Source of the DNA: Frankiales bacterium
GTDB lineage: Bacteria; Actinomycetota; Actinomycetes; Mycobacteriales; Geodermatophilaceae
NCBI GenBank assembly: GCA_025465155.1
Contig: JAODNJ010000394.1
Location: forward strand, 1 to 37,967
Direction: 5' to 3'
DNA length: 37,967 bases
Part shown: one piece after another, positions 8,709 through 16,597 of the stretch
Numbering within the stretch: position 1 is the stretch's first letter
How the letters are laid out: the number at the start of each line of letters is the position of its first letter
Position numbers and translations under genes: made by a program
Notes under the pieces: model-generated
The model's database searches: none
What the model saw: only the letters and a program-made list of their open reading frames with translations
Told to the model about the DNA's origin: nothing

Positions 8709-9251
8709 TCAGGCGGGTACGGCGCCGACGACCGGCGCCCCGGTCCCGAGCGCGTCGAGGACGTGCAGGAACCGGTGGCCGCCGACGAGGTTGCCGGCGT
8801 ACCAGGTGATCTCGACGATCTCCTCGACGGTGAAGATCTCGGCCAGCCGGCGGAGGAACTCCGCATCGACGGCGTGGTGGTCGGTGGCCATGAGGTCGAC
8901 CAGCCGGACGGCCATCTGCTCGCGGCGGTCGGCGCCGGTGCGCTCGGGGTCGACCAGGCAGGCGACGTCGTCGTCGGTGATCGACCCGTCCTTGCGCGAG
9001 GCCGAGCAGGGAGCGCACTCGCCGAGCTGCGCGCTGCGCAGCCGCATGAGCTCGATGATCCGGGAGCCGACGGCGGCGCGGCCGAACACGGCCTTGTAGG
9101 CCTCGTCCATGCCCTGCAGGGCGACCGGGCTGTGCGCGACGATCTGCAGCGGCAGGGACGTGGTGTACATGCCGGTGGCCATGCCCTCGGCCATGCGGCG
9201 GCGGGCGGCCTCGTCGAGGTCCTCCCACGCGATCGGCGCGATCCTGGGCAC
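8709..9251 (-). CDS. Carboxymuconolactone decarboxylase / AhpD-like family protein
   Basis: About 180 residues. The frame is open to 9287, but a GAGGAGG site (9256-9262) sits 4 bp before a GTG at 9251, so I start there (MPRIAPIAWEDL). The core is all-helical, with SRIIELMRLRSAQLGECAPC matching the CMD/AhpD active-site helix; the CxxC pair is C79 and C82 with Glu78 before it. The usual downstream His is replaced (SASRK). Family members decarboxylate lactones or reduce peroxides. It is the first gene of the minus-strand SDR run. Function in this pathway cannot be assigned. Confidence 0.85.
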   Translation of the reverse strand: MPRIAPIAWEDLDEAARRRMAEGMATGMYTTSLPLQIVAHSPVALQGMDEAYKAVFGRAAVGSRIIELMRLRSAQLGECAPCSASRKDGSITDDDVACLVDPERTGADRREQMAVRLVDLMATDHHAVDAEFLRRLAEIFTVEEIVEITWYAGNLVGGHRFLHVLDALGTGAPVVGAVPA

Positions 9252-9334
9252 GCAGCCTCCTCGGCAGCCGACGGTGACGGTGGACACACTGTCAGATTCC
9301 GGTGCGGGCGGACAAGGGGCGGGCGGGGCTGCGG

Positions 9335-9964
9335 TCAGCCGGCGGCGCCGTCCTCGGGTGCATCGGCGACAGGAGCCCCGAGGCCGGCGAGCAGCGCCTG
9401 GAACCCCCGGAGGAGGACCCGTTCACGGTCCAGCCCGTCCGCGTCGCGCAGCACCTGCGCCAGGACCGGGAACCCCGCGGCGTCCGCGGCGTCGGCGTCC
9501 TGCCGGAGTGCGCAGATCCACCCCACCAGATAGGCGTTGGCGATGACGAAGGCCTCGGCCGGCGAGGTGCCGAGTTCCTGGCTCATCAGGAGCCGCACGA
9601 GCCGGTCGGACTCCTCGAGGGGACGTCGTTCGTTGCGTCCCTGCGTGGCCAGGTAGGGGATGACCTCCGGGAACCCGCTCATCAGCCCGGCCATCCTGTG
9701 CAGGGCCCGCTCCTCCCAGGCGAGGAGGGTGGCCGCCCCCGAGGCCGTGGCTTCGCCGGTGGGCGGCTCGACCGTCGAGATGGCCTCGATGACAGCGGTG
9801 CGGAGCTCCTCGAAGCCGCCTGGCAGATGGTGGTACAGGGACGGTCGCTGCACGCCCAACCGGTCGGCGACGGCGTTGAGCGTGAGCCCGGAAAGCCCCC
9901 GCTCCGCGGTGATCGCGACACCTGCGGCCACGACGTCGGCGCGCGAGAAGCCCTGTCTGGCCAC
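9335..9964 (-). CDS. TetR-family transcriptional regulator
   Basis: About 209 residues. The N-terminal helix-turn-helix spans GFSRADVVAAGVAI through LTLNAVADRLGVQRPSLYHH, typical of TetR. The rest is a helical ligand-binding domain with no recognisable ligand signature. An in-frame start at 9997 exists, but GGAGGTGG followed by GTG at 9964 is better placed and gives the usual short arm before the HTH. It is divergent from the mycofactocin-type SDR and aldehyde dehydrogenase. The intervening 295 bp hold a perfect 19-bp inverted repeat at 10030-10048, the likely operator for both directions. Confidence 0.9.
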   Translation of the reverse strand: MARQGFSRADVVAAGVAITAERGLSGLTLNAVADRLGVQRPSLYHHLPGGFEELRTAVIEAISTVEPPTGEATASGAATLLAWEERALHRMAGLMSGFPEVIPYLATQGRNERRPLEESDRLVRLLMSQELGTSPAEAFVIANAYLVGWICALRQDADAADAAGFPVLAQVLRDADGLDRERVLLRGFQALLAGLGAPVADAPEDGAAG

Positions 9965-10029
9965 GGCGGCCACCTCCAGCCCTCGGGTGCCACCCACCTC
10001 TCGCGGGGCGTCAGGCTACAGCGGCAGGA

Positions 10030-10048
10030 AACCTACGCCCCGTAGGTT
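10030..10048. promoter_or_regulatory. Probable operator of the TetR gene at 9335
   Basis: AACCTACG-CCC-CGTAGGTT is a perfect inverted repeat with 8-bp arms and a 3-bp centre. It lies 66 bp from the TetR start and just upstream of the likely -35 box (10054) of the SDR gene. Its sequence is unlike the TTGACR-N4-YGTCAA repeats, so it should belong to a different regulator, most simply the adjacent TetR. Confidence 0.65.
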
Positions 10049-10053
10049 CGGCG

Positions 10054-10083
10054 TTGACGTGACTGGGGTCACGGCCATAGCGT
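10054..10083 (+). promoter_or_regulatory. Likely promoter of the SDR/aldehyde dehydrogenase operon
   Basis: TTGACG (10054-10059) and TAGCGT (10078-10083) are 18 bp apart. The spacer holds a GTGAC-TGGG-GTCAC inverted repeat (10059-10072), a possible second protein-binding site. Transcription would begin near 10090 and leave a leader of about 170 nt. Confidence 0.45.
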
Positions 10084-10171
10084 CCGGACTCGTTACCCGG
10101 ATTCCTTGCAATAGGTGATCTGAATGGGTGCCCGCGAGAAGCCGATAGTCGGTCGGTAGCCAGGTCGCCGG

Positions 10172-10189
10172 GGTCGGCCGAGTCCGACC
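10172..10189 (+). other. Hairpin in the 5' leader
   Basis: GGTCGG-CCGAGT-CCGACC forms a 6-bp stem with a 6-nt loop inside the leader of the SDR gene. It is followed by tandem repeats (10198-10245) and the ribosome site. No known riboswitch is recognised, and it could be chance in GC-rich DNA. Confidence 0.3.
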
Positions 10190-10197
10190 GGCCGAGC

Positions 10198-10245
10198 ACC
10201 ACCCAGACCGAGAACCACCCAGACCGGGAACCACCCGGACGAGAA
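10198..10245 (+). repeat. Three 16-bp tandem repeats in the leader
   Basis: ACCACCCAGACCGAGA (10198-10213), ACCACCCAGACCGGGA (10214-10229) and a decayed third copy (10230-10245) run head to tail directly into the AAGGAAGGAG ribosome site at 10244-10253. The first two copies differ at one base. The repeat is outside coding sequence and could arise by slippage; a role in translation control is only a possibility. Confidence 0.7.
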
Positions 10246-10259
10246 GGAAGGAGCGTTCC

Positions 10260-11126
10260 GTGGCAGGACGCATGGAGGGCAAGGTCGCACTCATCACCGG
10301 GGCGGCCCGGGGGCAGGGGCGCTCGCACGCGGTGCGGCTGGCGGAGGAGGGCGCCGACATCATCGCCGTCGACATCTGCCGGCAGATCGAGTCCAACCCG
10401 TACCCGCTCGCGACCGAGGAGGACCTCGCCGAGACCGTCGCCCTGGTCGAGAAGACCGGCCGGCGGATCGTCTCCCGGGTCGCCGACGTCCGTGAGCGCA
10501 GCGAGCTGGCCGCCGCCGTCGAGGCGGGCGTCGCCGAGCTCGGCCATCTCGACGTCGTCGTCGCCAACGCCGGGATCCTCCCGATGGCGATGGGCGACCC
10601 CGACCCGATGGACTTCGTCGACGCCGTCGACGTCGACCTGATCGGCGTGATGAACACGGTGGCCGTCGGGCTGCCCCACCTCCCCGACCACGGCGCGATC
10701 GTGATCACCGGGTCGACGGCGGCGATGATGCCCAACACCACCGACAACCCGATGATGGGCCCGGGCAGCGCCGGCTACGGCTGGGCCAAGCGGATCCTCA
10801 TCGACTACACCGAGCAGCTGGCGCTGCAGCTGGCGCCCAGGTTCATCCGGGTCAACGCCGTGCACCCGACGAACGTCAACACGCATCTGCTGCACAACGA
10901 CGGCCTGTACGCCATGTTCCGGCCCGACCTGGAGAATCCCACCCGCGAGGACGTCGAACCGGCGTTCACGATGTTCCAGGCGATGCCCATCCCGTATGTC
11001 GAGCCCCTGGACATCTCCCACACCGTGCTCTTCCTCGCCTCCGAGGAAGCCCGCTACGTGACCGGCCAGCAGGTCCGCGTCGACGCCGGCTCGTTGCTCA
11101 AGTTCCCAGCGGGGCCGCCGAGCTGA
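10260..11126 (+). CDS. Mycofactocin-coupled type SDR
   Basis: 288 residues of the SDR subfamily that carries a tightly held nicotinamide cofactor and passes electrons to mycofactocin. The signature start GKVALITGAARGQGRSHAVR is followed by VDIC at 37-40 and a YPLAT insert near 48. The catalytic residues Ser152, Tyr173 and Lys177 (YGWAK) are all present. The GTG start follows AAGGAAGGAG. It is followed by an aldehyde dehydrogenase 33 bp downstream, so together they could take an alcohol to an acid. Mycofactocin biosynthesis genes are not in the window; they would have to lie elsewhere in the genome. Confidence 0.93.
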   Translation: MAGRMEGKVALITGAARGQGRSHAVRLAEEGADIIAVDICRQIESNPYPLATEEDLAETVALVEKTGRRIVSRVADVRERSELAAAVEAGVAELGHLDVVVANAGILPMAMGDPDPMDFVDAVDVDLIGVMNTVAVGLPHLPDHGAIVITGSTAAMMPNTTDNPMMGPGSAGYGWAKRILIDYTEQLALQLAPRFIRVNAVHPTNVNTHLLHNDGLYAMFRPDLENPTREDVEPAFTMFQAMPIPYVEPLDISHTVLFLASEEARYVTGQQVRVDAGSLLKFPAGPPS

Positions 11127-11159
11127 GCCGGCGTTCGACCAGAGCGGAGGAGACCAGGT

Positions 11160-12614
11160 ATGGACATTCCCGAGCAGAAGATGCTCATCGCGGGCGAGCT
11201 CGTCGTGGCCGGCAGCGGCGCGCGGTACGACAACGTCAACCCGGCCACCGAAGAGGTGATCGGCACCGCGCCGGACGCCGGGCCGGAGGACGTCGAGCGG
11301 GCGGTCACCGCGGCGCGCGCCGCCTTCGACGAGGGCCGGTGGGCCACCGACGTCGCGTTCCGCCAGCGCTGCCTGCGCCAGCTGCAGGAGCAGTTGCGCA
11401 AGGACGTCGAGCGGATCCGTTCGGCGCACACCGCGGAGACCGGCATGCCGGTGTCGCTGGCGATGGGGATCGGCGTCGACGGGCCCATCGAGACGCTGTC
11501 GTACTACACCGACATGATCGGCGACTTCGAGTGGGAGCGGCCGCTGCCGACGAAGGAGATCATGGGCGGCCCTGCACAGCGGGTGGTGCGCAAGGAGCCG
11601 GCCGGCGTGGTCTCGGCGATCACGCCGTGGAACTACCCGTTCCAGCTCAACATCACCAAGCTCGCGGCCTCGCTGGCGGCGGGCTGCACGGTGGTCCTCA
11701 AGCCCGCACCGGACACCCCGTGGTCGGGCACGCTGCTGGCCGCCGCCGCGGCGGAGACCGAGTTGCCGCCGGGCGTGCTCAACGTGGTCACCACGTCGGA
11801 CAACGCGGTCGCCGAGCGGCTCACCACGCACCCTGGGGTCGACCAGATCACCTTCACCGGCTCGACGGCCACCGGCCGCCGGATCATGCGGAACGGGGCC
11901 GAGACCATCAAGCGGGTCTCGCTCGAGCTGGGCGGGAAGTCGGCCTCGATCGTGCTGGACGACGCGCTGTTGCCACTCGCCGTCGCCATGACGGCGGGCG
12001 GCGTGTGCATGCACGCCGGTCAGGGGTGCGCGCTGCAGACCCGGTTGCTCGTGCCGCACGGGCTGATGGACCAGGCGGCCGAGATCGCGGCCGGGTTCCT
12101 CGGCCAGCTCCCGTACGGCGACCCCACCGACGCGACGAACATGATGGGCCCGGTGATCAACCGGTCGCAGTACGACAAGATCCTGGGCTATCTGGAGATC
12201 GGCAAGGCCGACGGGCGCCTGGTGGCCGGCGGCGGGCCGGCGACCCAGTTCGAGCGGGGGTACTGGATCCAGCCGACGGTCTTCGCCGACATCCCGGTGA
12301 CCAGCCGGCTGGCACGGGAGGAGATCTTCGGGCCGGTGCTGGTGATCGTCGGATTCGACGACGACGACGACGCCGTACGGATCGCGAACGACTCGGCCTA
12401 CGGCCTCTCCGGCGGCGTCTACGCCGGCGACGTCGACCGGGCGAAGGCGGTGGCGAACCGCCTGCGCACCGGCACGATCGCCGTCAACGGCGCCCAGTGG
12501 TTCGACGTCGAGTCGCCGTTCGGCGGATACAAGCAGAGCGGGCTCGGCCGCGAATGGGGGCGGGAGGGTCTCGAGGACTTCCTGGAGACCAAGACGGTCA
12601 GCTTTCCGGTCTGA
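11160..12614 (+). CDS. NAD(P)-dependent aldehyde dehydrogenase
   Basis: 484 residues, the full length for the ALDH superfamily. Asn158 in TPWNYPFQ, Glu256 in LELGGK and the catalytic Cys290 in GQGCALQTR are all present, and the C-terminus has SPFGGYKQSGLGRE. It oxidises an aldehyde to the acid, probably the product of the mycofactocin-type SDR just upstream, which would then feed the synthetases. A GGAGGAGACC site precedes the ATG. The gene ends 16 bp before a 28-bp perfect palindrome that probably terminates it. Confidence 0.95.
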   Translation: MDIPEQKMLIAGELVVAGSGARYDNVNPATEEVIGTAPDAGPEDVERAVTAARAAFDEGRWATDVAFRQRCLRQLQEQLRKDVERIRSAHTAETGMPVSLAMGIGVDGPIETLSYYTDMIGDFEWERPLPTKEIMGGPAQRVVRKEPAGVVSAITPWNYPFQLNITKLAASLAAGCTVVLKPAPDTPWSGTLLAAAAAETELPPGVLNVVTTSDNAVAERLTTHPGVDQITFTGSTATGRRIMRNGAETIKRVSLELGGKSASIVLDDALLPLAVAMTAGGVCMHAGQGCALQTRLLVPHGLMDQAAEIAAGFLGQLPYGDPTDATNMMGPVINRSQYDKILGYLEIGKADGRLVAGGGPATQFERGYWIQPTVFADIPVTSRLAREEIFGPVLVIVGFDDDDDAVRIANDSAYGLSGGVYAGDVDRAKAVANRLRTGTIAVNGAQWFDVESPFGGYKQSGLGREWGREGLEDFLETKTVSFPV

Positions 12615-12629
12615 TCCGCCCACGACCGT

Positions 12630-12657
12630 CGTGCCCGGCCCGGCCGGGCCGGGCACG
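12630..12657. terminator. Bidirectional terminator-like 28-bp perfect palindrome
   Basis: A perfect 28-bp GC palindrome (half-site CGTGCCCGGCCCGG) lies in the 57-bp gap between two converging genes that stop at 12614 and 12672. It would form a very stable hairpin on either transcript. There is no T-tract, which is common for actinobacterial terminators. Confidence 0.7.
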
Positions 12658-12671
12658 CCGGCCGTGCGCCG

Positions 12672-14195
12672 TCACCTGAGCGGCGGACCCCAGTCCGAAC
12701 GGCTGCGCAGGGCGGCCTTGTCGACCTTGCCGCCCGGGTTGCGCGGCAGCGGCTCGGCCTGCACGTGTACGTACTGCGGCACCTTGAAGTCGGCGAGCAC
12801 GTCGCGGGCGAAGGCCACCAGCGTCCCGGGATCGAACTCCTCGCCCGGCCGCGGGACGACGACCGCGCCGACCTTCTGGCCCATCATCGGGTCGGGGACG
12901 CCCACGACGGCTATCTCGGCGACGGAGGGATACGCCGACAGTGCGGCCTCGACCTCGACGCTGTAGACCTTCTCGCCGCCACGGTTGATCAGGTCGGTGC
13001 GCCGGTCGAGCAGGTGCACCCGGCCCGCCTCGTCGGCCCGCACGAGGTCGCCGGTGTGCAGCCAGCCGCCGGCCAGGGCCGCCGCCGTCGCTTCGGGCCG
13101 CTGCCAGTACCCGCTCATGAGCTGGGGCCCGCGGACCAGCAGCTGGCCCACCCCGTCGTCGGCCCCGGGGCCGAGCACGGCCAGCTCGGTGGCGGCGACT
13201 GCGCTGCCGACCGAGTCGGCGTGGGGAAGGGCGTCGGCGTGCTCGAGACCGGTCACGCACGGCGCCTCGGTCAGCCCGTACCCGGGCCGCAGCTGCGCCG
13301 CCGGGAAGGCCCGCATCAGCGCCTCGACCTGGGCCGGCGGGGTCGGTGCGGCGCCGTAGACCAGGAGCCGGACCCCGGAGACGTCGAGGCCGGCGAACTC
13401 CGGATGCCGGAGGGCCTGCCAGTACATGGCGGGGACGCCGTTGAGGACGTCGATCCGTTCCTCGGCGATCGCCCGCACCCAGACACCCACCTCGAAGGCC
13501 GGCAGGATCGCCACCGAGCCGCCCGCGGCGAGAGCCGGGAGCCACTGCATGCCCGACGCCAGGATGTGGAACAGCGGGGCGGCGACGAGCGTCCGGGTGG
13601 CCTCGGCCGGCCCGAGGTGCAGCGCGCGCCGGCACTGCTCGGCCGCCGACAGCAACGCGCGGTGGGAGAGCATCGCGCCCTTGGGGCGGCCGGTCGTGCC
13701 GCTGGTGTAGAACATCGCGGCCAGGGACTCCGGGTCGGCGCCCTCGGCCCCGGCGGCGGTCGGCGGCCCGTCCGGCAGCCGCGCGCCGCTGTCGATGACG
13801 ACGGCGGCCCCACAGTCCTCGACCAGCGCGGCCACCTCGGCGTCGGTCAGCCGGGTGTTCAGCGGCACCGGCACCGCACCGGCGAGCACCGCGCCCAGGA
13901 AGGCCAGGCACCAGTCGGCGCCGTTGGGCAGCCGGAGCGCGACCCGGTCACCCGGGCGCGCGCCTGCGCCGCGCAGACCGCCGGCGACGCGGGCGGCACC
14001 GGCCCACAGGGCGGCGTGGTCCAGCCGGCGGCCGGTCCCGAGGTCGACGACGGCCTCGGCGCCGGGGCAGCGCTCGACGGTGGCCCGCACGAGGGTGGCC
14101 AGGTTGGGCGACAGGTTCCGGAAGCGGCGTCCGGCCGGGGTGGTGAGCTCGTCGGCGGTGGCGGCGGGACCGGCGACGGTGACGGGTGCGCTCAC
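12672..14195 (-). CDS. Acyl-CoA synthetase (AMP-forming)
   Basis: 507 residues. The P-loop YTSGTTGRPKG is at 163-173. GYGLTEAP, GDLVRADEAGRVHLLDRRTD, INRGGEKVYSVEVE and a terminal NPGGKVDKAAL Lys motif follow. The GTG start at 14195 overlaps the stop of the acyl-CoA dehydrogenase upstream by 4 bp (GTGA), which fixes the start; the same frame runs open much further upstream but that part is antisense shadow. It is the last gene of a four-gene operon with three dehydrogenases, so it probably activates the acid that they desaturate. Confidence 0.92.
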   Translation of the reverse strand: MSAPVTVAGPAATADELTTPAGRRFRNLSPNLATLVRATVERCPGAEAVVDLGTGRRLDHAALWAGAARVAGGLRGAGARPGDRVALRLPNGADWCLAFLGAVLAGAVPVPLNTRLTDAEVAALVEDCGAAVVIDSGARLPDGPPTAAGAEGADPESLAAMFYTSGTTGRPKGAMLSHRALLSAAEQCRRALHLGPAEATRTLVAAPLFHILASGMQWLPALAAGGSVAILPAFEVGVWVRAIAEERIDVLNGVPAMYWQALRHPEFAGLDVSGVRLLVYGAAPTPPAQVEALMRAFPAAQLRPGYGLTEAPCVTGLEHADALPHADSVGSAVAATELAVLGPGADDGVGQLLVRGPQLMSGYWQRPEATAAALAGGWLHTGDLVRADEAGRVHLLDRRTDLINRGGEKVYSVEVEAALSAYPSVAEIAVVGVPDPMMGQKVGAVVVPRPGEEFDPGTLVAFARDVLADFKVPQYVHVQAEPLPRNPGGKVDKAALRSRSDWGPPLR

Positions 14196-15316
14196 ACGCC
14201 CAGCCGGGCGAGCAACCGCTCGTGGTAGGCGGCCGGCCCGCCGAAGAGCAGCTGCGAGGACTTCGCGCGGCGGAAGTAGAGGTGCGCCGGGTGCTCCCAG
14301 GTGAAGCCGATGCCGCCGTGGACCTGGATGTTCTCCGCCGCCACGAACATGAACGCCTCGGAGCACACGACGTGCGCGACGGCGGCGGCGACGCCAGGGT
14401 CGGGCAACCCCTCGCCCCCGGCCAGCGCCGCGGCGGCCTCGGTGGCGGCGGCGTCGGCCAGCTGGACCCGCACGAACATGTCGGCGCACTTGTGCTTGAC
14501 GGCCTGGAACGACCCGATGGCGCGGCCGAACTGGACCCGCTCGCGGGCGTAGCCCACGGCGGCCTCGAGGCAGGCGCGCGCGGCGCCGACCTGCTCGGCG
14601 GCCAGCGCCGCGGTCGCGACGTCGAGCACCCGGTCGACGACCGCCCCGGCGGCTCCCGGGGCGCCGACGGGCACGGCGGCCGCGTCGGCGAACTCGAGCC
14701 TGGCGATCCGGCGGGTCGGGTCGAGGGTGCGCAGCGGGGTCCGGGTGAGCCCCGGGTCGTCGCCGGCGACGGCGAAGAGCCCCGGGCCGGCATCGGTGCC
14801 GGCGACGACGAGGACGACGTCTGCGGTCGCCCCGTCGACCACGAGTTGCTTCGTTCCGCTGAGGGTCCATCCCGAGCCGGCGCGGACGGCCGTGGTCGCC
14901 GGCCGGTCGGTCCGCCACGAGCCGTCGGCCTCGGCGACGGCAAGGGTGGCGGTGGTCGTGCCGGCCCCGATCGCCGGGAGATGGGTGGCCTGGGCGGCCT
15001 CGTCGCCGGACGCGGCGAGGGCGGTGGCCGCGAGGACGACGGTCGAGAAGTAGGGGCTCGGCAGCAGCGCGCGGCCCTGCTCCTCGAGGACGACCTGTAG
15101 TTCGGGGGCGCCGAAGCCGTCGCCGCCGTGGTCGGGCGGGAGCGTCAGCGACAGCAGCCCCAGCTCGTCGGCCATTCGCCGCCACACGGACTCGTCCCAA
15201 CCGCGCTCGTCGCCGATGAGGCGGCGCACCTGGTCCTCGCCGGAGGTGGTGGCCAGGAAGCTGCGGACCGAGGCGCGCAGGTCCTCCCGCTCGGCCTGGC
15301 TGGTGGTCTGGCTCAT
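14192..15316 (-). CDS. Acyl-CoA dehydrogenase (FadE-like), 374 aa
   Basis: Flavin-dependent acyl-CoA dehydrogenase family. The N-terminal helical domain has WRRMADELGLLSLTLPPDHGG; the middle sheet domain is degenerate (GTKQLVVDGATADVVLVV). The C-terminal domain has RVQFGRAIGSFQAVKHKCAD and QVHGGIGFTWEHPAHLYFRR. This pattern is typical of the actinobacterial steroid/side-chain FadE subunits that work as heteromers. The ATG overlaps the stop of the next dehydrogenase by 4 bp (ATGA). A non-identical partner at once upstream supports a heteromeric enzyme; this is inferred. Confidence 0.92.
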   Translation of the reverse strand: MSQTTSQAEREDLRASVRSFLATTSGEDQVRRLIGDERGWDESVWRRMADELGLLSLTLPPDHGGDGFGAPELQVVLEEQGRALLPSPYFSTVVLAATALAASGDEAAQATHLPAIGAGTTTATLAVAEADGSWRTDRPATTAVRAGSGWTLSGTKQLVVDGATADVVLVVAGTDAGPGLFAVAGDDPGLTRTPLRTLDPTRRIARLEFADAAAVPVGAPGAAGAVVDRVLDVATAALAAEQVGAARACLEAAVGYARERVQFGRAIGSFQAVKHKCADMFVRVQLADAAATEAAAALAGGEGLPDPGVAAAVAHVVCSEAFMFVAAENIQVHGGIGFTWEHPAHLYFRRAKSSQLLFGGPAAYHERLLARLGV

Positions 15317-16584
15317 GCCGTGCCTCCGGACCGTCGCAGCTCCCGGAACGGCGTGGTCGCGTCCGTGCCCGACTCCTTGGGCAGGCCGAGCACCCGCTCG
15401 GCGAGGATGTTCTTCATGATCTCCTCGGTGCCGCCGAGGATCCGCAGTGCCGGTGTGGACAGGAGCAGCTCGGTCCAGCTGAAGGTGCCCCACTCGCCGG
15501 TGTCGGCGAGCAGCCGCGGGCCGACCACCTCGGCGGCGAAATGGGCTCCGCGGGTGAGGTTCTGGCCGTACATCAGCTTGGACACCGAGGCCTCCGGGCC
15601 GGGCTGGCCACCCTCCCGCAGCCGCCGGACGGCCTGGTGGTTGAGGTATTCGGTCGCGGCCTGGTCGGCGTAGAGCTCGGCGAGCCGGCGGCGCGCGGCC
15701 GCGTCGCCGAGCCGGTCGTTGGCCTTCAGGAGCGCGGTCAGGAACGGCAGCGACACCGCCCGGCCGGCCGGACCGGCGCCCTCCCCGCCGACGCTGGCGC
15801 GCTCGTTCATCAGGGTGGTCAGCGCCACCCGCCAGCCGTCGTTCACCGCACCGATCCGGTGCTCGTCGGGCACGCGGACGTCGGTGAGGAAGACCTCGTT
15901 GAACTCCGCGCCGCCGCTCATCTGGCGCAGCGGGCGGACGTCCACGCCGGGAGCCGACATGTCGACCAGGAAGGCGGTGATGCCCTTGTGCTTGGGCCGG
16001 TCGGGGTCGGTCCGGCACAGCGCCAGGCCGATCTGGGCGTGGTGGGCGATCGACGTCCACACCTTCTGACCGTCGATCACCCACGCGTCGCCGTCGCGGA
16101 CCGCCCGGGTCGAGACGGCGGCCAGGTCGGAGCCGGCGGCGGGCTCGCTGAACAGCTGGCAGGCAATGACGTCGCCCGCGTACATGGCCGGCAGATAGCG
16201 CTCCCGGATCTGCTGCTGGGCGTGGGCGAGGATGGTCGGCCCGATCATGCCGAGCCCGATCAGCGAGAGCACCCCGGTGTCCGGGACCTCGTACTCGGCC
16301 TCGACCGAGTCGTAGACCATGTCGTGCACGGCGGTCAGGCCCCGGCCGCCGTACTCCGGCGGCCCCACGATCCAGCCGAGCCCGGCGTCGTAGCGGCGGC
16401 GCTGCCAGGCGCGGGCGGCGGCCACGTTCTCGGCCTCGACGTCGGGTGGGTCGGTGCTGAAGTAGGAGATCCGGTCGATCCCCGTTCCCCAGTCGACCTC
16501 GGCGTCGCCGTGCGGCCGGCGGGGCGCGTGGGCGTCGAGGAAGGAGCGCACCTCGGCCACGAAGTCATCCATCTCGATGGGCAC
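15313..16584 (-). CDS. Acyl-CoA dehydrogenase (FadE-like), 423 aa
   Basis: Full-length acyl-CoA dehydrogenase. CQLFSEPAAGSDLAAVSTRA is the flavin/substrate segment, QKVWTS the sheet-domain motif, and ILGGTEEIMKNILAERVLGLP the C-terminal FAD-contact motif. GTG at 16584 is chosen because GAGGAGAGG lies 6 bp before it; the ATG at 16572 is too far from any ribosome site. The stop overlaps the start of the 374-aa partner. An N-terminal insertion of about 30 residues (ISYFSTDPPDVEAENV) precedes the usual helical domain. It is probably the catalytic half of a heteromeric desaturase. Confidence 0.92.
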   Translation of the reverse strand: MPIEMDDFVAEVRSFLDAHAPRRPHGDAEVDWGTGIDRISYFSTDPPDVEAENVAAARAWQRRRYDAGLGWIVGPPEYGGRGLTAVHDMVYDSVEAEYEVPDTGVLSLIGLGMIGPTILAHAQQQIRERYLPAMYAGDVIACQLFSEPAAGSDLAAVSTRAVRDGDAWVIDGQKVWTSIAHHAQIGLALCRTDPDRPKHKGITAFLVDMSAPGVDVRPLRQMSGGAEFNEVFLTDVRVPDEHRIGAVNDGWRVALTTLMNERASVGGEGAGPAGRAVSLPFLTALLKANDRLGDAAARRRLAELYADQAATEYLNHQAVRRLREGGQPGPEASVSKLMYGQNLTRGAHFAAEVVGPRLLADTGEWGTFSWTELLLSTPALRILGGTEEIMKNILAERVLGLPKESGTDATTPFRELRRSGGTA

Positions 16585-16597
16585 GGGGACCCTCTCC

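Noticed and set aside
9279-9296. CTGACA...GTCC element before the CMD-family gene as another operator copy
   Set aside because: The right arm does not match and the spacing is off, so I cannot support it as a member of the set.
10011-12656. Very long minus-strand open frame opposite the SDR and aldehyde dehydrogenase
   Set aside because: It is antisense to two well-supported genes, rich in Arg/His/Gly with no motif, and explained by high GC content.
14196-15200. Upstream extension of the synthetase frame at 12672
   Set aside because: It runs antisense-like through the dehydrogenase gene in another frame; the GTGA overlap at 14192-14195 fixes the start.
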